DNA of 64,000 nucleotides. Origin: Streptomyces malaysiense (lineage in GTDB: Bacteria > Actinomycetota > Actinomycetes > Streptomycetales > Streptomycetaceae). The notes under the pieces are model-generated. The model was not told the origin of the DNA. It saw nothing but the letters and a program-made list of their open reading frames with translations, and ran no database searches. Position numbers and translations under genes: made by a program. The stretch spans positions 124,001 to 188,000 of the forward strand of contig NZ_LBDA02000019.1 in assembly GCF_000980885.2 (NCBI RefSeq), read 5' to 3'. Positions 53,706 to 61,729 of the stretch are shown one piece after another. How positions within the stretch are numbered: position 1 is the first letter of the stretch; each line of letters begins with the position of its first letter.

Positions 53706-54674
53706 ATGCGTGCTCTTCTCGTGGTCAATCCGGCGGCAACCACCACAAGCGCACGCAGGCGCGATGTGCTGATCCACGCGCTCGCCAGCGAGATGAAGCT
53801 GGAGGCGGTCACCACCGAGTACCGCGGGCACGCGCGGGACCTGGGCCGGCAGGCGGCGGAGAGCGACGACATCGACATGGTCGTGGCGCTCGGCGGCGAC
53901 GGCACCGTCAACGAGGTGGTCAACGGGCTCCTGCACGCCGGCCCCGACCTGGACCGGCTGCCCGGCCTCGCCGTCGTACCGGGCGGCTCCACCAACGTCT
54001 TCGCCCGCGCCCTGGGCCTGCCCAACGACCCCGTCGAGGCCACCGGCGCCCTGCTGGACGCGCTGCGCGAGAGCCGGGAGCGCGTGGTGGGCCTGGGTCT
54101 CGCCTCCGGCACGCCCGGTTCCGAGGACGAAGGGGTCCCGGCCCGCTGGTTCACCTTCAACGCGGGACTCGGTTTCGACGCGGGCGTCGTCGGCCGGGTC
54201 GAGCAGCAGCGCGAGCTCGGCAGGAAGTCGACGCACGCGCTCTACGTACGGCAGGTGATCCGGCAGTTCCTCGGCGAGGCCAACCGCCGGCACGGCCTGA
54301 TCACCTTGGAGCGGCCCGGCGAGGACCCGATCGAGGACCTTGTTGTCGCCATAGTCTCGAACACGTCTCCTTGGACGTATCTCGGCAATCGTCCCATGTA
54401 CACATCGCCTAAGGCCTCGTTCGACACAGGCATCGACGTGCTCGGTCTCAGCCGCCTGTCGACGGCCGCGGTTGCCCGGTATGGCACCCAGTTGCTCACT
54501 TCGTCCCCCGAGCGCGGACCCCATGGCAGGCATGCGTTCCCCCTCCATGATCTGGACCGCTTCACCTTGCATTCGAAGGCTCCCCTGCCCCTGCAGATGG
54601 ACGGTGACCACCTGGGGCTCCGCAGAAGCGTGACGTTCACAGGCGTACGCCGCGCACTGCGTGTGATTGTGTGA
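53706..54674 (+). CDS. Diacylglycerol kinase-family lipid kinase
   Basis: A 322-residue DAGK_cat (PF00781) protein: LLVVNPAATTTSARRR at the start, VVALGGDGTVNEVVNGLL as ATP-binding GGDGT motif, and VVPGGSTNVFARALGLPNDP. It phosphorylates diacylglycerol, ceramide or a related lipid at the membrane; substrates cannot be told apart by sequence. The ATG at 53706 agrees with family length. Base composition between 54340 and 54660 falls (AT-rich Ser/Thr codons), unlike most of this window. Confidence 0.93.
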   Translation: MRALLVVNPAATTTSARRRDVLIHALASEMKLEAVTTEYRGHARDLGRQAAESDDIDMVVALGGDGTVNEVVNGLLHAGPDLDRLPGLAVVPGGSTNVFARALGLPNDPVEATGALLDALRESRERVVGLGLASGTPGSEDEGVPARWFTFNAGLGFDAGVVGRVEQQRELGRKSTHALYVRQVIRQFLGEANRRHGLITLERPGEDPIEDLVVAIVSNTSPWTYLGNRPMYTSPKASFDTGIDVLGLSRLSTAAVARYGTQLLTSSPERGPHGRHAFPLHDLDRFTLHSKAPLPLQMDGDHLGLRRSVTFTGVRRALRVIV

Positions 54675-54994
54675 GCGGAAGAGGCGAAAGTCCTTTCACT
54701 CGAACGTTTAGGCCAGGATCCACCCCATGGAAGTACGGCTGTGACCCAGTCGACACCGAGGAATCAAAAAAAACTTTCCGGAAGGGGTTGTATCCGCCGC
54801 TGAGGTTTGCGAGTCTCTACGTGGCGATCGGGACGGCCCCCAACACCGGCCTCCACTGATCACCGGAACCCCTCTTCATACCAAGGACCCCGCCGGGGAA
54901 CACCCGGCGTTCGGCCCTTCACTTGTCGAGGGATTCGTGAAAGCGTTCACATTCACAAGCAACTTGCATGTAATACCAAGGAGAGGTAGCAGCC
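54675..54994 (+). promoter_or_regulatory. 320-bp wblE promoter region
   Basis: No gene is supported. A CRP-like palindrome CGTGAAAGCGTTCACA lies at 54936-54951. TTCACA (54946-54951) and TGTAAT (54969-54974), 17 bp apart, would make a promoter with a very short leader before AAGGAGAGG. A long run of A lies at about 54768 (CAAAAAAAAC). The stretch 54785-54840 (GGGTTGTATCCGCCGCTGAGG) is often conserved upstream of wblE, as I recall. Confidence 0.6.
54936..54951. promoter_or_regulatory. CRP-like GTGA-N6-TCAC site upstream of wblE
   Basis: CGTGAAAGCGTTCACA has perfect GTGA and TCAC arms and fits the CRP-type operator TGTGA-N6-TCACA at all but the outer base. It is 44 bp before the wblE start codon. 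The mycobacterial orthologue whiB1 is a known CRP target. Confidence 0.6.
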
Positions 54995-55252
54995 ATGGAC
55001 TGGCGTCACAACGCCGTTTGCCGCGAGGAAGACCCCGAGCTCTTCTTCCCCATCGGCAACACCGGTCCCGCGCTGCTGCAGATCGAGGAAGCCAAGGCCG
55101 TCTGCCGTCGCTGCCCGGTGATCGAGCAGTGTCTGCAGTGGGCGCTTGAGTCCGGCCAGGACTCCGGCGTCTGGGGTGGCCTCAGCGAGGACGAGCGTCG
55201 CGCGATGAAGCGCCGTGCCGCCCGCAACCGGGCCCGTCAGGCCTCCGCCTGA
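54995..55252 (+). CDS. wblE: WhiB-like iron-sulfur regulator WblE (WhiB1 orthologue)
   Basis: An 85-residue Wbl protein. The four [4Fe-4S] cysteines are Cys9, Cys37, Cys40 and Cys46 (AVCR, VCRRC, EQC); the G(V/I)WGG turn is DSGVWGGLSEDERRAM, followed by the basic AT-hook-like tail KRRAARNRARQASA. In M. tuberculosis WhiB1 binds sigma-A region 4 and senses nitric oxide; WblE in Streptomyces is the counterpart and is thought essential. The ATG at 54995 follows AAGGAGAGG. Single gene with its own terminator. Confidence 0.97.
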   Translation: MDWRHNAVCREEDPELFFPIGNTGPALLQIEEAKAVCRRCPVIEQCLQWALESGQDSGVWGGLSEDERRAMKRRAARNRARQASA

Positions 55253-55379
55253 CACACCCACCCCAGCTGACAGCCTGAGCTTGGCGGCGCGTGCATCGAG
55301 CACGCATCTCCCGCCCCCGAGCAGCAGCGCGCAGTATCCCCCGATGCCGCCAGCGAACAGCGGAGCAGCAACGAGCACG

Positions 55380-55412
55380 AGCCCCGGACCGAAGAGGGTC
55401 CGGGGCTTTCTG
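55380..55412 (+). terminator. wblE terminator
   Basis: AGCCCCGGACC pairs perfectly with GGTCCGGGGCT across a GAAGAG loop, followed by TTCTG. It lies 128 bp beyond wblE and before the convergent kinase gene. Confidence 0.85.
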
Positions 55413-55485
55413 CTGTCCCGGACCGTGTCACCCCCCGTCGCCGCCATTGGTCGATACCAATGACCCCTCCCCCAGGGGCCGTCGA

Positions 55486-56952
55486 CTACTTCTGGGCGCG
55501 CACCGGGATGTCCAGGACCACCCTGGTCCCCCGCTCGGGCGCCGGGACCATGTCGAACGTGCCGCCCAACTCGCCCTCCACCAGGGTCCGTACGATCTGG
55601 AGCCCCAGGTTGCCCGAGCGGTGCGGGTCGAATCCCTCGGGCAGGCCGGCCCCGTCGTCCTGGACGGTGACCAGGAGACGGGCCTCCTTCGTACTGCCAC
55701 CGCGCACCGCCGAGACCTCCACCGTGCCGGTCTCGCCCTCGCGGAAGCCGTGTTCCAGGGCGTTCTGGAGCACCTCGGTGAGGACCATCGACAGCGGCGT
55801 GGCCACCTCGGCGTCGAGTATCCCGAAGCGCCCGCTGCGCCGGCCGGTCACCTTGCCCGGCGAGATCTCGGCGACCATCGACAGCACCCGGTCGGCGATG
55901 TCGTCGAACTCCACCCGCTCGTCCAGGTTCTGGGAGAGCGTCTCGTGCACGATCGCGATGGAGCCGACCCGGCGCACCGCCTCCTCCAGGGCCGCGCGCC
56001 CCCGTTCGGAGTCGATGCGCCGGGCCTGGAGCCGCAACAGGGCGGCCACCGTCTGGAGGTTGTTCTTCACCCGGTGGTGGATCTCCCGGATGGTGGCGTC
56101 CTTGGTGATCAACTCGCGTTCGCGGCGACGCAGTTCGGTGACGTCCCGGCACAGCACCAGCGCCCCGATCCGGGTGCCCTTGGGCTTGAGCGGGATGGAG
56201 CGGAACTGGATCACCCCGTCGGGCGACTCGATCTCGAACTCGCGCGGCGCCCAGCCACTGGCCACCTTGGCCAGCGCCTCGTCCACCGGGCCCCGGGTGG
56301 GGGCGAGTTCGGCGGTGGTCCGCCCGAGGTGGTGCCCGACCAGGTCGGCGGCGAGGCCGAGGCGGTGGTAGGCGGACAGCGCGTTCGGGGAGGCGTACTG
56401 GACGATGCCGTCGGCGTCCAGCCTGATCAGTCCGTCGCCGACGCGCGGCGAGGCGTCCATGTCGACCTGCTGGCCGGGGGAGGGGAAGGACCCGGCCGCG
56501 ATCATCTGGGCGAGGTCGGAGGCGCTCTGGAGGTAGGTCAGCTCAAGCCGGCTCGGGGTGCGCACGGTGAGCAGGTTGGTGTTGCGGGCGATCACCCCGA
56601 GGACCCGGCCCTCGCGCCGTACCGGGATGGACTCGACCCGTACGGGGACCTCTTCGCGCCACTCCGGGTCGCCCTCGCGCACGATCCGGCCCTCGTCGAG
56701 CGCCACGTCCAGCATGGGCCGCCGGCCGCGCGGGACGAGATGGCCGACCATGTCGTCCTGGTAGGAGGTGGGGCCGGTGTTGGGGCGCATCTGGGCGACC
56801 GAGACGTACCGGGTGCCGTCCCGGGTGGGAACCCACAGGACCAGGTCGGCGAAGGAGAGGTCGGAGAGCAGCTGCCACTCCGAGACCAGCAGGTGGAGCC
56901 ACTCGAGATCGGAGTCGTCGAGGGCGGTGTGCTGGCGGACCAGCTCGTTCAT
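55486..56952 (-). CDS. PdtaS-like soluble sensor kinase (GAF-PAS-HisKA_2)
   Basis: A 488-residue cytosolic kinase. GAF-like domain about 20-170, PAS about 195-300 (DGIVQYASPNALSAYHRLGLAADLVGHHL), then HisKA_2 with IHHRVKNNLQTVAALLRLQARR (phospho-His) and HWE/GHKL-type ATPase with EVLQNALEHGF and GAGLPEGFD. This is the family of M. tuberculosis PdtaS, which signals to an RNA-binding ANTAR regulator (PdtaR). The ATG at 56952 was chosen, with no strong ribosome site; an ATG 39 bp upstream is possible. No regulator gene adjoins it. Confidence 0.9.
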   Translation of the reverse strand: MNELVRQHTALDDSDLEWLHLLVSEWQLLSDLSFADLVLWVPTRDGTRYVSVAQMRPNTGPTSYQDDMVGHLVPRGRRPMLDVALDEGRIVREGDPEWREEVPVRVESIPVRREGRVLGVIARNTNLLTVRTPSRLELTYLQSASDLAQMIAAGSFPSPGQQVDMDASPRVGDGLIRLDADGIVQYASPNALSAYHRLGLAADLVGHHLGRTTAELAPTRGPVDEALAKVASGWAPREFEIESPDGVIQFRSIPLKPKGTRIGALVLCRDVTELRRRERELITKDATIREIHHRVKNNLQTVAALLRLQARRIDSERGRAALEEAVRRVGSIAIVHETLSQNLDERVEFDDIADRVLSMVAEISPGKVTGRRSGRFGILDAEVATPLSMVLTEVLQNALEHGFREGETGTVEVSAVRGGSTKEARLLVTVQDDGAGLPEGFDPHRSGNLGLQIVRTLVEGELGGTFDMVPAPERGTRVVLDIPVRAQK

Positions 56953-57240
56953 GGAGGGCACGTCTGCGAGCGTACCCGCGGGCCTCGGCATGGCCGAAAA
57001 ACACCCGCGGGCCGCGGCGCCTGGAAGGGACCCTCAACCCTCCCGGCACCGCAGCCCGGAGCATCATCGGCCGTGGGGTGTGCGGTCCCGGTCGGCCGAA
57101 GGCCGAGGAGCCGGGGCAGTCAGGGCAGAGAGCGCCGGTTCCTCGGTCCGCCTTCCTGTGCGGGGAAGACGGGGCTTGTTCGCTTCGTACTGTCCGCTCG
57201 CGCGCCGCAGGGCACCGCCGGTTCGAACAGTCGCTTCGAT

Positions 57241-57256
57241 TGTGGACTAGACCATG
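57241..57256. promoter_or_regulatory. dre-like DasR box 1
   Basis: TGTGGACTAGACCATG resembles the DasR consensus ACTGGTCTAGACCACT, with the core TGGACTAGACCA identical to the box upstream of dasR. It lies 205 bp before nagB. Confidence 0.65.
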
Positions 57257-57406
57257 GGGCATGTCCATGCCCTTACGGCATACGCGACCCATGGCACTCG
57301 ATGCCACGCAGCCTAGCCCGCCGAGGTCGACCATGGGGACAGAAGGCGCCGGTAATTTCCGCGACCCCTCGCACCAGGACATCGGCGCGAGGGGCCCACT
57401 CTGTTA

Positions 57407-57422
57407 GATTGGTCTAAACCAC
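57407..57422. promoter_or_regulatory. dre DasR box 2 (nagB operator)
   Basis: ATTGGTCTAAACCACA differs from the dre consensus ACTGGTCTAGACCACT at only a few positions and keeps TGGTCTA-A-ACCA symmetry. It is 39 bp before the nagB start, the position expected for a repressor. Confidence 0.9.
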
Positions 57423-57460
57423 ATAGACGCACGAGCCCTCTCCAGAACGGCAGGCCCAGC

Positions 57461-58246
57461 GTGGAAGTTGTCATCGTTCCGGACGCCGCGGCGGGTGGCG
57501 AGCTGATCGCCGAGGCCATGGCCCAGCTGCTGCGACGCAAGCCCGACGCCCTGCTCGGCGTCGCCACCGGCTCCACGCCGCTGCCCGTCTACCAGGCCCT
57601 CGCGGCCCGGGTGCGCGCCGGCGCCGTGGACACCGCGCGGGCCCGGATAGCCCAGCTCGACGAATACGTGGGGCTGCCCGCCGAGCACCCCGAGTCCTAC
57701 CGTTCGGTACTGCGCCGCGAGGTGCTGGAGCCGCTCGGCATCGGCATGGACTCCTTCCTCGGCCCCGACGGCACCGCCGAGGACGTCCAGGCGGCGTGCG
57801 CGGCCTACGACCGTGCGCTCGCCGCGGCCGGCGGGGTGGACCTCCAGCTGCTCGGGATCGGCACCGACGGACACATCGGGTTCAACGAGCCCTGCTCCTC
57901 GCTCGCCTCCCGCACCCGGATCAAGACCCTGACCGAGCAGACCCGGGTGGACAACGCGCGCTTCTTCGACGGCGAGATCGAGCAGGTCCCGCACCACGTC
58001 ATCACCCAGGGCATCGGCACCATCCTGGAGGCCCGGCACCTGGTGCTGCTCGCGACCGGCGAGGGCAAGGCGGGCGCGGTCGCGGCCACCGTGGAGGGTC
58101 CGGTGGCCGCCGTGTGCCCGGCCTCGGCGCTCCAGCTGCACCCGCACGCCACCGTCGTCGTGGACGAGGCGGCCGCGTCCGAGCTGAAGCTGGCGGACTA
58201 CTTCCGCCACACGTACGCGAACAAGCCGGGGTGGCAGGGGATCTAG
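57461..58246 (+). CDS. nagB: Glucosamine-6-phosphate deaminase
   Basis: A 261-residue enzyme that converts glucosamine-6-phosphate to fructose-6-phosphate and ammonia, feeding chitin-derived GlcNAc into glycolysis. MEVVIVPDAAAGGELIAEAMAQLL, LGVATGSTPLPVYQAL, QLDEYVGLPAEHPESYRSVLRREV and LLGIGTDGHIGFNEPCSS are the NagB landmarks (catalytic Asp in QLDEY, His in DGHIGF). The GTG at 57461 follows a weak CCAGC. DasR box 2 sits in its promoter; its TAG stop is the first base pairs of an inverted-repeat element. Confidence 0.97.
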   Translation: MEVVIVPDAAAGGELIAEAMAQLLRRKPDALLGVATGSTPLPVYQALAARVRAGAVDTARARIAQLDEYVGLPAEHPESYRSVLRREVLEPLGIGMDSFLGPDGTAEDVQAACAAYDRALAAAGGVDLQLLGIGTDGHIGFNEPCSSLASRTRIKTLTEQTRVDNARFFDGEIEQVPHHVITQGIGTILEARHLVLLATGEGKAGAVAATVEGPVAAVCPASALQLHPHATVVVDEAAASELKLADYFRHTYANKPGWQGI

Positions 58247-58349
58247 TGCCGCAACAGGCGACGTCCGCCCCGTCGCGACGCCCTGCACGCACCCTCGCCG
58301 CACCGGACGCCGCTCCTTGACGGGCGAACGTTGCCTGCCGCGGCACTAG
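58243..58349. mobile_element. 107-bp MITE-like element with 31-bp terminal inverted repeats
   Basis: Left end CTAGTGCCGCAACAGGC... (58243-58274) and right end (58319-58349) are inverted copies that agree at about 27 of 32 positions, starting and ending with CTAG. It has no coding capacity. The left CTAG contains the nagB stop codon. The CTAG ends recall IS630-type elements, which insert at TA. Alternatively it is a large imperfect hairpin terminator of nagB; the length and the strict outer ends favour an element. Confidence 0.65.
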
Positions 58350-58392
58350 CCAGGGCCTCTCGTCTGGATCAGGCCGGGCTCACGGGACCCTT

Positions 58393-58408
58393 GTTGGACT
58401 AGACCAGC
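58393..58408. promoter_or_regulatory. dre DasR box 3 (dasR operator)
   Basis: GTTGGACTAGACCAGC keeps the dre core and lies 137 bp before dasR. It is enclosed by an inverted repeat CGGGACCC (58383-58390) and GGGTCCCG (58411-58418), so it would sit in the loop of a hairpin. Confidence 0.8.
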
Positions 58409-58487
58409 TCGGGTCCCGACGGTATACAGAGGGGATCACGGAGCGTGCGGGTGGAGCCCTGACACAGTAAGCCGTGCCACGATGTGA

Positions 58488-59309
<822 letters not shown>

Positions 59310-59445
59310 ACGCCCGTGCGGAGGCGTGCGTTCCTTCGCCGAATCGATACACACAGCTTGGGACGAGGTCTTCCACCAGCCGGACGCCGTCACCTAGATT
59401 GCCTGCGCATTACACAGGTGATCAGCGAGGGGACGGAGCCGCAGG

Positions 59446-59709
59446 ATGTCAGAAACGCCCGAAGTCGGACCACCGGTGGTGACACCGCTCCGCGTGGTCA
59501 TCGGCATGTGCCTCGTCGCGCCCTTCGTCGCGATGCTGTGGGTCGGCTCCTACGCGAAGACGGACCCGGCGTTCATCGGGATCCCGTTCTTCTACTGGTA
59601 CCAGATGCTCTGGGTGCTGATCTCCACGGCCCTCACCATGATCGCGTACAAGCTCTGGCAGCACGACCAGCGCTCCCGTCGTGACGCGCGAGGGGGTGCC
59701 GCGCGGTGA
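59446..59709 (+). CDS. DUF3311 small membrane protein (SSS-transporter partner)
   Basis: An 87-residue protein with two transmembrane helices (VVIGMCLVAPFVAMLWVGSYAK; MLWVLISTALTMIAYKLW) and a conserved FIGIPFFYWYQ between. Its TGA overlaps the GTG of the SSS transporter, so the two are co-translated. DUF3311 proteins accompany SSS symporters such as those for pantothenate or monocarboxylates. The ATG at 59446 has GGAGCCGCAGG. Confidence 0.92.
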   Translation: MSETPEVGPPVVTPLRVVIGMCLVAPFVAMLWVGSYAKTDPAFIGIPFFYWYQMLWVLISTALTMIAYKLWQHDQRSRRDARGGAAR

Positions 59710-61334
59710 AGACCGGGGTCAACGGCGTCGCGCTGGGCGTCTTCATCTTCTTCTTCCTGGCCGTCACGGTCCTGGGTTTCCTCGCCGCGCGCTGGCGCCG
59801 GGCCGAGAACGAGCACACGCTGGACGAGTGGGGCCTGGGCGGCCGCTCGTTCGGCACCTGGATCACCTGGTTCCTGCTCGGCGGCGACCTGTACACCGCC
59901 TACACCTTCGTGGCCGTACCGGCGGCCGTCTACGCGGCGGGCGCGGCCGGCTTCTTCGCGGTGCCGTACACGATCCTGGTGTACCCGCTGATCTTCACCT
60001 TCCTGCCGCGGCTGTGGTCGGTCTCGCACCGCCACGGCTACGTCACCACCTCCGACTTCGTGCGCGGCCGGTTCGGCTCGAAGGGGCTCTCGCTCGCGGT
60101 GGCGGTGACCGGCATCCTCGCGACGATGCCGTACATCGCGCTCCAGCTCGTCGGCATCCAGGCGGTGCTGGACGTGATGGGCGTCGGCGGCGGCGACGAC
60201 ACCAACGGGTTCGTGAAGGACCTGCCGCTGCTGATCGCGTTCGCGGTGCTGGCGGCGTACACCTACTCCTCCGGGCTGCGGGCGCCCGCGCTGATCGCGT
60301 TCGTCAAGGACGCGCTGATCTACATCGTGATCGGTGTGGCGATCATCTACATCCCGATCAAGCTGGGCGGGTTCGACGACATCTTCGCCAAGGCGGCCCA
60401 CGCGTTCAGCCAGACCAACCCGGCCACGGGCAAGCCCCGCGGAGCGCTCACGCCGGCACCCACCGGGCAGTGGGCCTACGCCACGCTGGCGCTCGGCTCC
60501 GCGCTCGCGCTGTTCATGTACCCGCACTCGGTCACCGCGACGCTCTCCTCCAAGAGCCGCAACGTGATCCGGCGCAACACCACGATCCTGCCGCTGTACT
60601 CCCTGATGCTGGGCCTGCTGGCACTGCTGGGCTTCATGGCGATCGCGGCCGGGGTGAAGGTCACCAACGGGCAGCTGGCGATCCCGCAGCTGTTCGAGGA
60701 CATGTTCCCGGACTGGTTCACCGGTGTGGCGTTCGCGGCGATCGGCATCGGCGCGCTGGTGCCGGCGGCGATCATGTCGATCGCGGCGGCGAACCTGTTC
60801 ACGCGCAACATCTACAAGGACTTCATCAAGCCGGACGCCACGCCGAAGCAGGAGGCCCAGGTCTCCAAGCTGGTGTCGCTGCTGGTGAAGGTCGGCGCGC
60901 TGGTCTTCGTGCTCGGCATGGACAAGACGGTCGCCATCAACTTCCAGCTGCTCGGCGGCATCTGGATCCTGCAGACCTTCCCGGCACTGGTCGGCGGCCT
61001 GTTCACCCGCTGGTTCCACCGCTGGGCACTGCTCGCGGGCTGGGCGGTCGGCATGGTCTACGGCACCCTCGCCGCGTACGGTGTCGCCTCCCCGGCCCAG
61101 AAGCACTTCGGCGGCTCCGCCGACGACATCCCGGGCATCGGCCAGATCGGCTACATCGGCATGACGGCGTTCGTCCTCAACGTCCTCGTCACGGTCGTCC
61201 TGACCGTCGTCCTGAAGGCCGTGAAGGCCCCCGAGGGCATCGACGAGACCCGGCCCGAGGACTACACGGCGGACGCGGGCGACCCTGGCGTGGCGGTCGA
61301 ACTGCCGCCCGCCACAGCGGGAAGCACGCACTAG
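59706..61334 (+). CDS. Sodium:solute symporter (SSS family, monocarboxylate-type)
   Basis: A 542-residue transporter with about thirteen transmembrane segments. Start at GTG 59706 gives MKTGVNGVALGVFIFFFLAVTVLGFLAARWRR; SSS marks include EWGLGGRSFGTWITWFLLGGDLYTAYTFVAVPAAVY, GIQAVLDVMG and FMYPHSVTATLSSKSRNVIRRNT. Closest groups are MctC/MctP-type carboxylate or acetate-pyruvate importers. The hydrophilic tail is acidic and Pro/Glu-rich. Proximity to dasR does not by itself imply amino-sugar transport, because no dre box precedes it. Confidence 0.9.
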   Translation: MKTGVNGVALGVFIFFFLAVTVLGFLAARWRRAENEHTLDEWGLGGRSFGTWITWFLLGGDLYTAYTFVAVPAAVYAAGAAGFFAVPYTILVYPLIFTFLPRLWSVSHRHGYVTTSDFVRGRFGSKGLSLAVAVTGILATMPYIALQLVGIQAVLDVMGVGGGDDTNGFVKDLPLLIAFAVLAAYTYSSGLRAPALIAFVKDALIYIVIGVAIIYIPIKLGGFDDIFAKAAHAFSQTNPATGKPRGALTPAPTGQWAYATLALGSALALFMYPHSVTATLSSKSRNVIRRNTTILPLYSLMLGLLALLGFMAIAAGVKVTNGQLAIPQLFEDMFPDWFTGVAFAAIGIGALVPAAIMSIAAANLFTRNIYKDFIKPDATPKQEAQVSKLVSLLVKVGALVFVLGMDKTVAINFQLLGGIWILQTFPALVGGLFTRWFHRWALLAGWAVGMVYGTLAAYGVASPAQKHFGGSADDIPGIGQIGYIGMTAFVLNVLVTVVLTVVLKAVKAPEGIDETRPEDYTADAGDPGVAVELPPATAGSTH

Positions 61335-61376
61335 CGAGCCGTCCGGGAGACCCGGGCCACCCGGGACGACCCGCTG

Positions 61377-61412
61377 CGGGCCGTCGGCGCCGAGGGCGCC
61401 AGCGGCCCGTTT
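61377..61412 (+). terminator. Terminator of the symporter operon
   Basis: CGGGCCG-TC-GGCGCC and GGCGCC-AG-CGGCCCG pair around a GAG loop with a two-base internal mismatch; TTTC follows. Confidence 0.78.
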
Positions 61413-61440
61413 CGCATACCCCCCGTAGACACAAGGTGGC

Positions 61441-61485
61441 ACAACATCTGGGGGTGGCATGACGACCCGGCACTAGATGTATGCT
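61441..61485. promoter_or_regulatory. Two NrdR-like boxes upstream of nrdA
   Basis: ACAACATCTGGGGGT at 61441-61455 and ACTAGATGTATGCT at 61472-61485 resemble NrdR boxes. Their starts are 31 bp apart, three helical turns, which is the spacing typical for paired NrdR sites. They lie just before the riboswitch, where a promoter is expected. Confidence 0.75.
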
Positions 61486-61489
61486 CATG

Positions 61490-61610
61490 CTCGCTGTCGT
61501 CGCAGGGGAATCCGGTGCGAATCCGGAACTGTCCCGCAACGGTGTACTTGTGCGTATCCGCGCACGGGAGTCAGTCCGAGGACCTGCCGGCAGCGCACCC
61601 GGCCCACCGG
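61490..61610 (+). ncRNA. Cobalamin (B12) riboswitch aptamer
   Basis: Conserved core elements occur in order: GCAGGGGAATCCGGTGCGAA, then CTGTCCCGCAACGGTG, and the B12 box AGTCAGTCCGAGGACCTGCC ending near 61590. A platform of about 120 nt follows before the nrdA GTG. In S. coelicolor a B12 riboswitch represses the nrdABS operon when the B12-dependent class II reductase can work; the same logic is expected here. Confidence 0.93.
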
Positions 61611-61729
61611 TTCGGGTGCTCTGAGACGTCCGGGCCTCGCGGAGTGGGCTGGTGGACGCGACGCCGTGCGCGCTCGTGACTGCCCCCTGCCCTCCGCCAG
61701 GCCCCGTGCCGAGCGAGGGAGAGCCCCAC
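61611..61729 (+). promoter_or_regulatory. Riboswitch expression platform and nrdA leader
   Basis: GC-rich leader. ACCGGTTCGGGTGC and GTCCGGGCC segments can form alternative hairpins with the aptamer 3' side; CGAGGGAGAG at 61714-61723 is the ribosome site for the GTG at 61730. Choice between attenuation and ribosome-site masking cannot be made by eye. Confidence 0.6.

Larger units (their letters stand above)
56953..57460. promoter_or_regulatory. 508-bp intergenic region between the sensor kinase and nagB
   Basis: No gene is supported. Two DasR-type boxes lie here (57241-57256 and 57407-57422) and a perfect IR GGGCATG-TC-CATGCCC at 57257-57272 abuts the first. The kinase promoter must be near 56955-57050. 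Confidence 0.6.
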
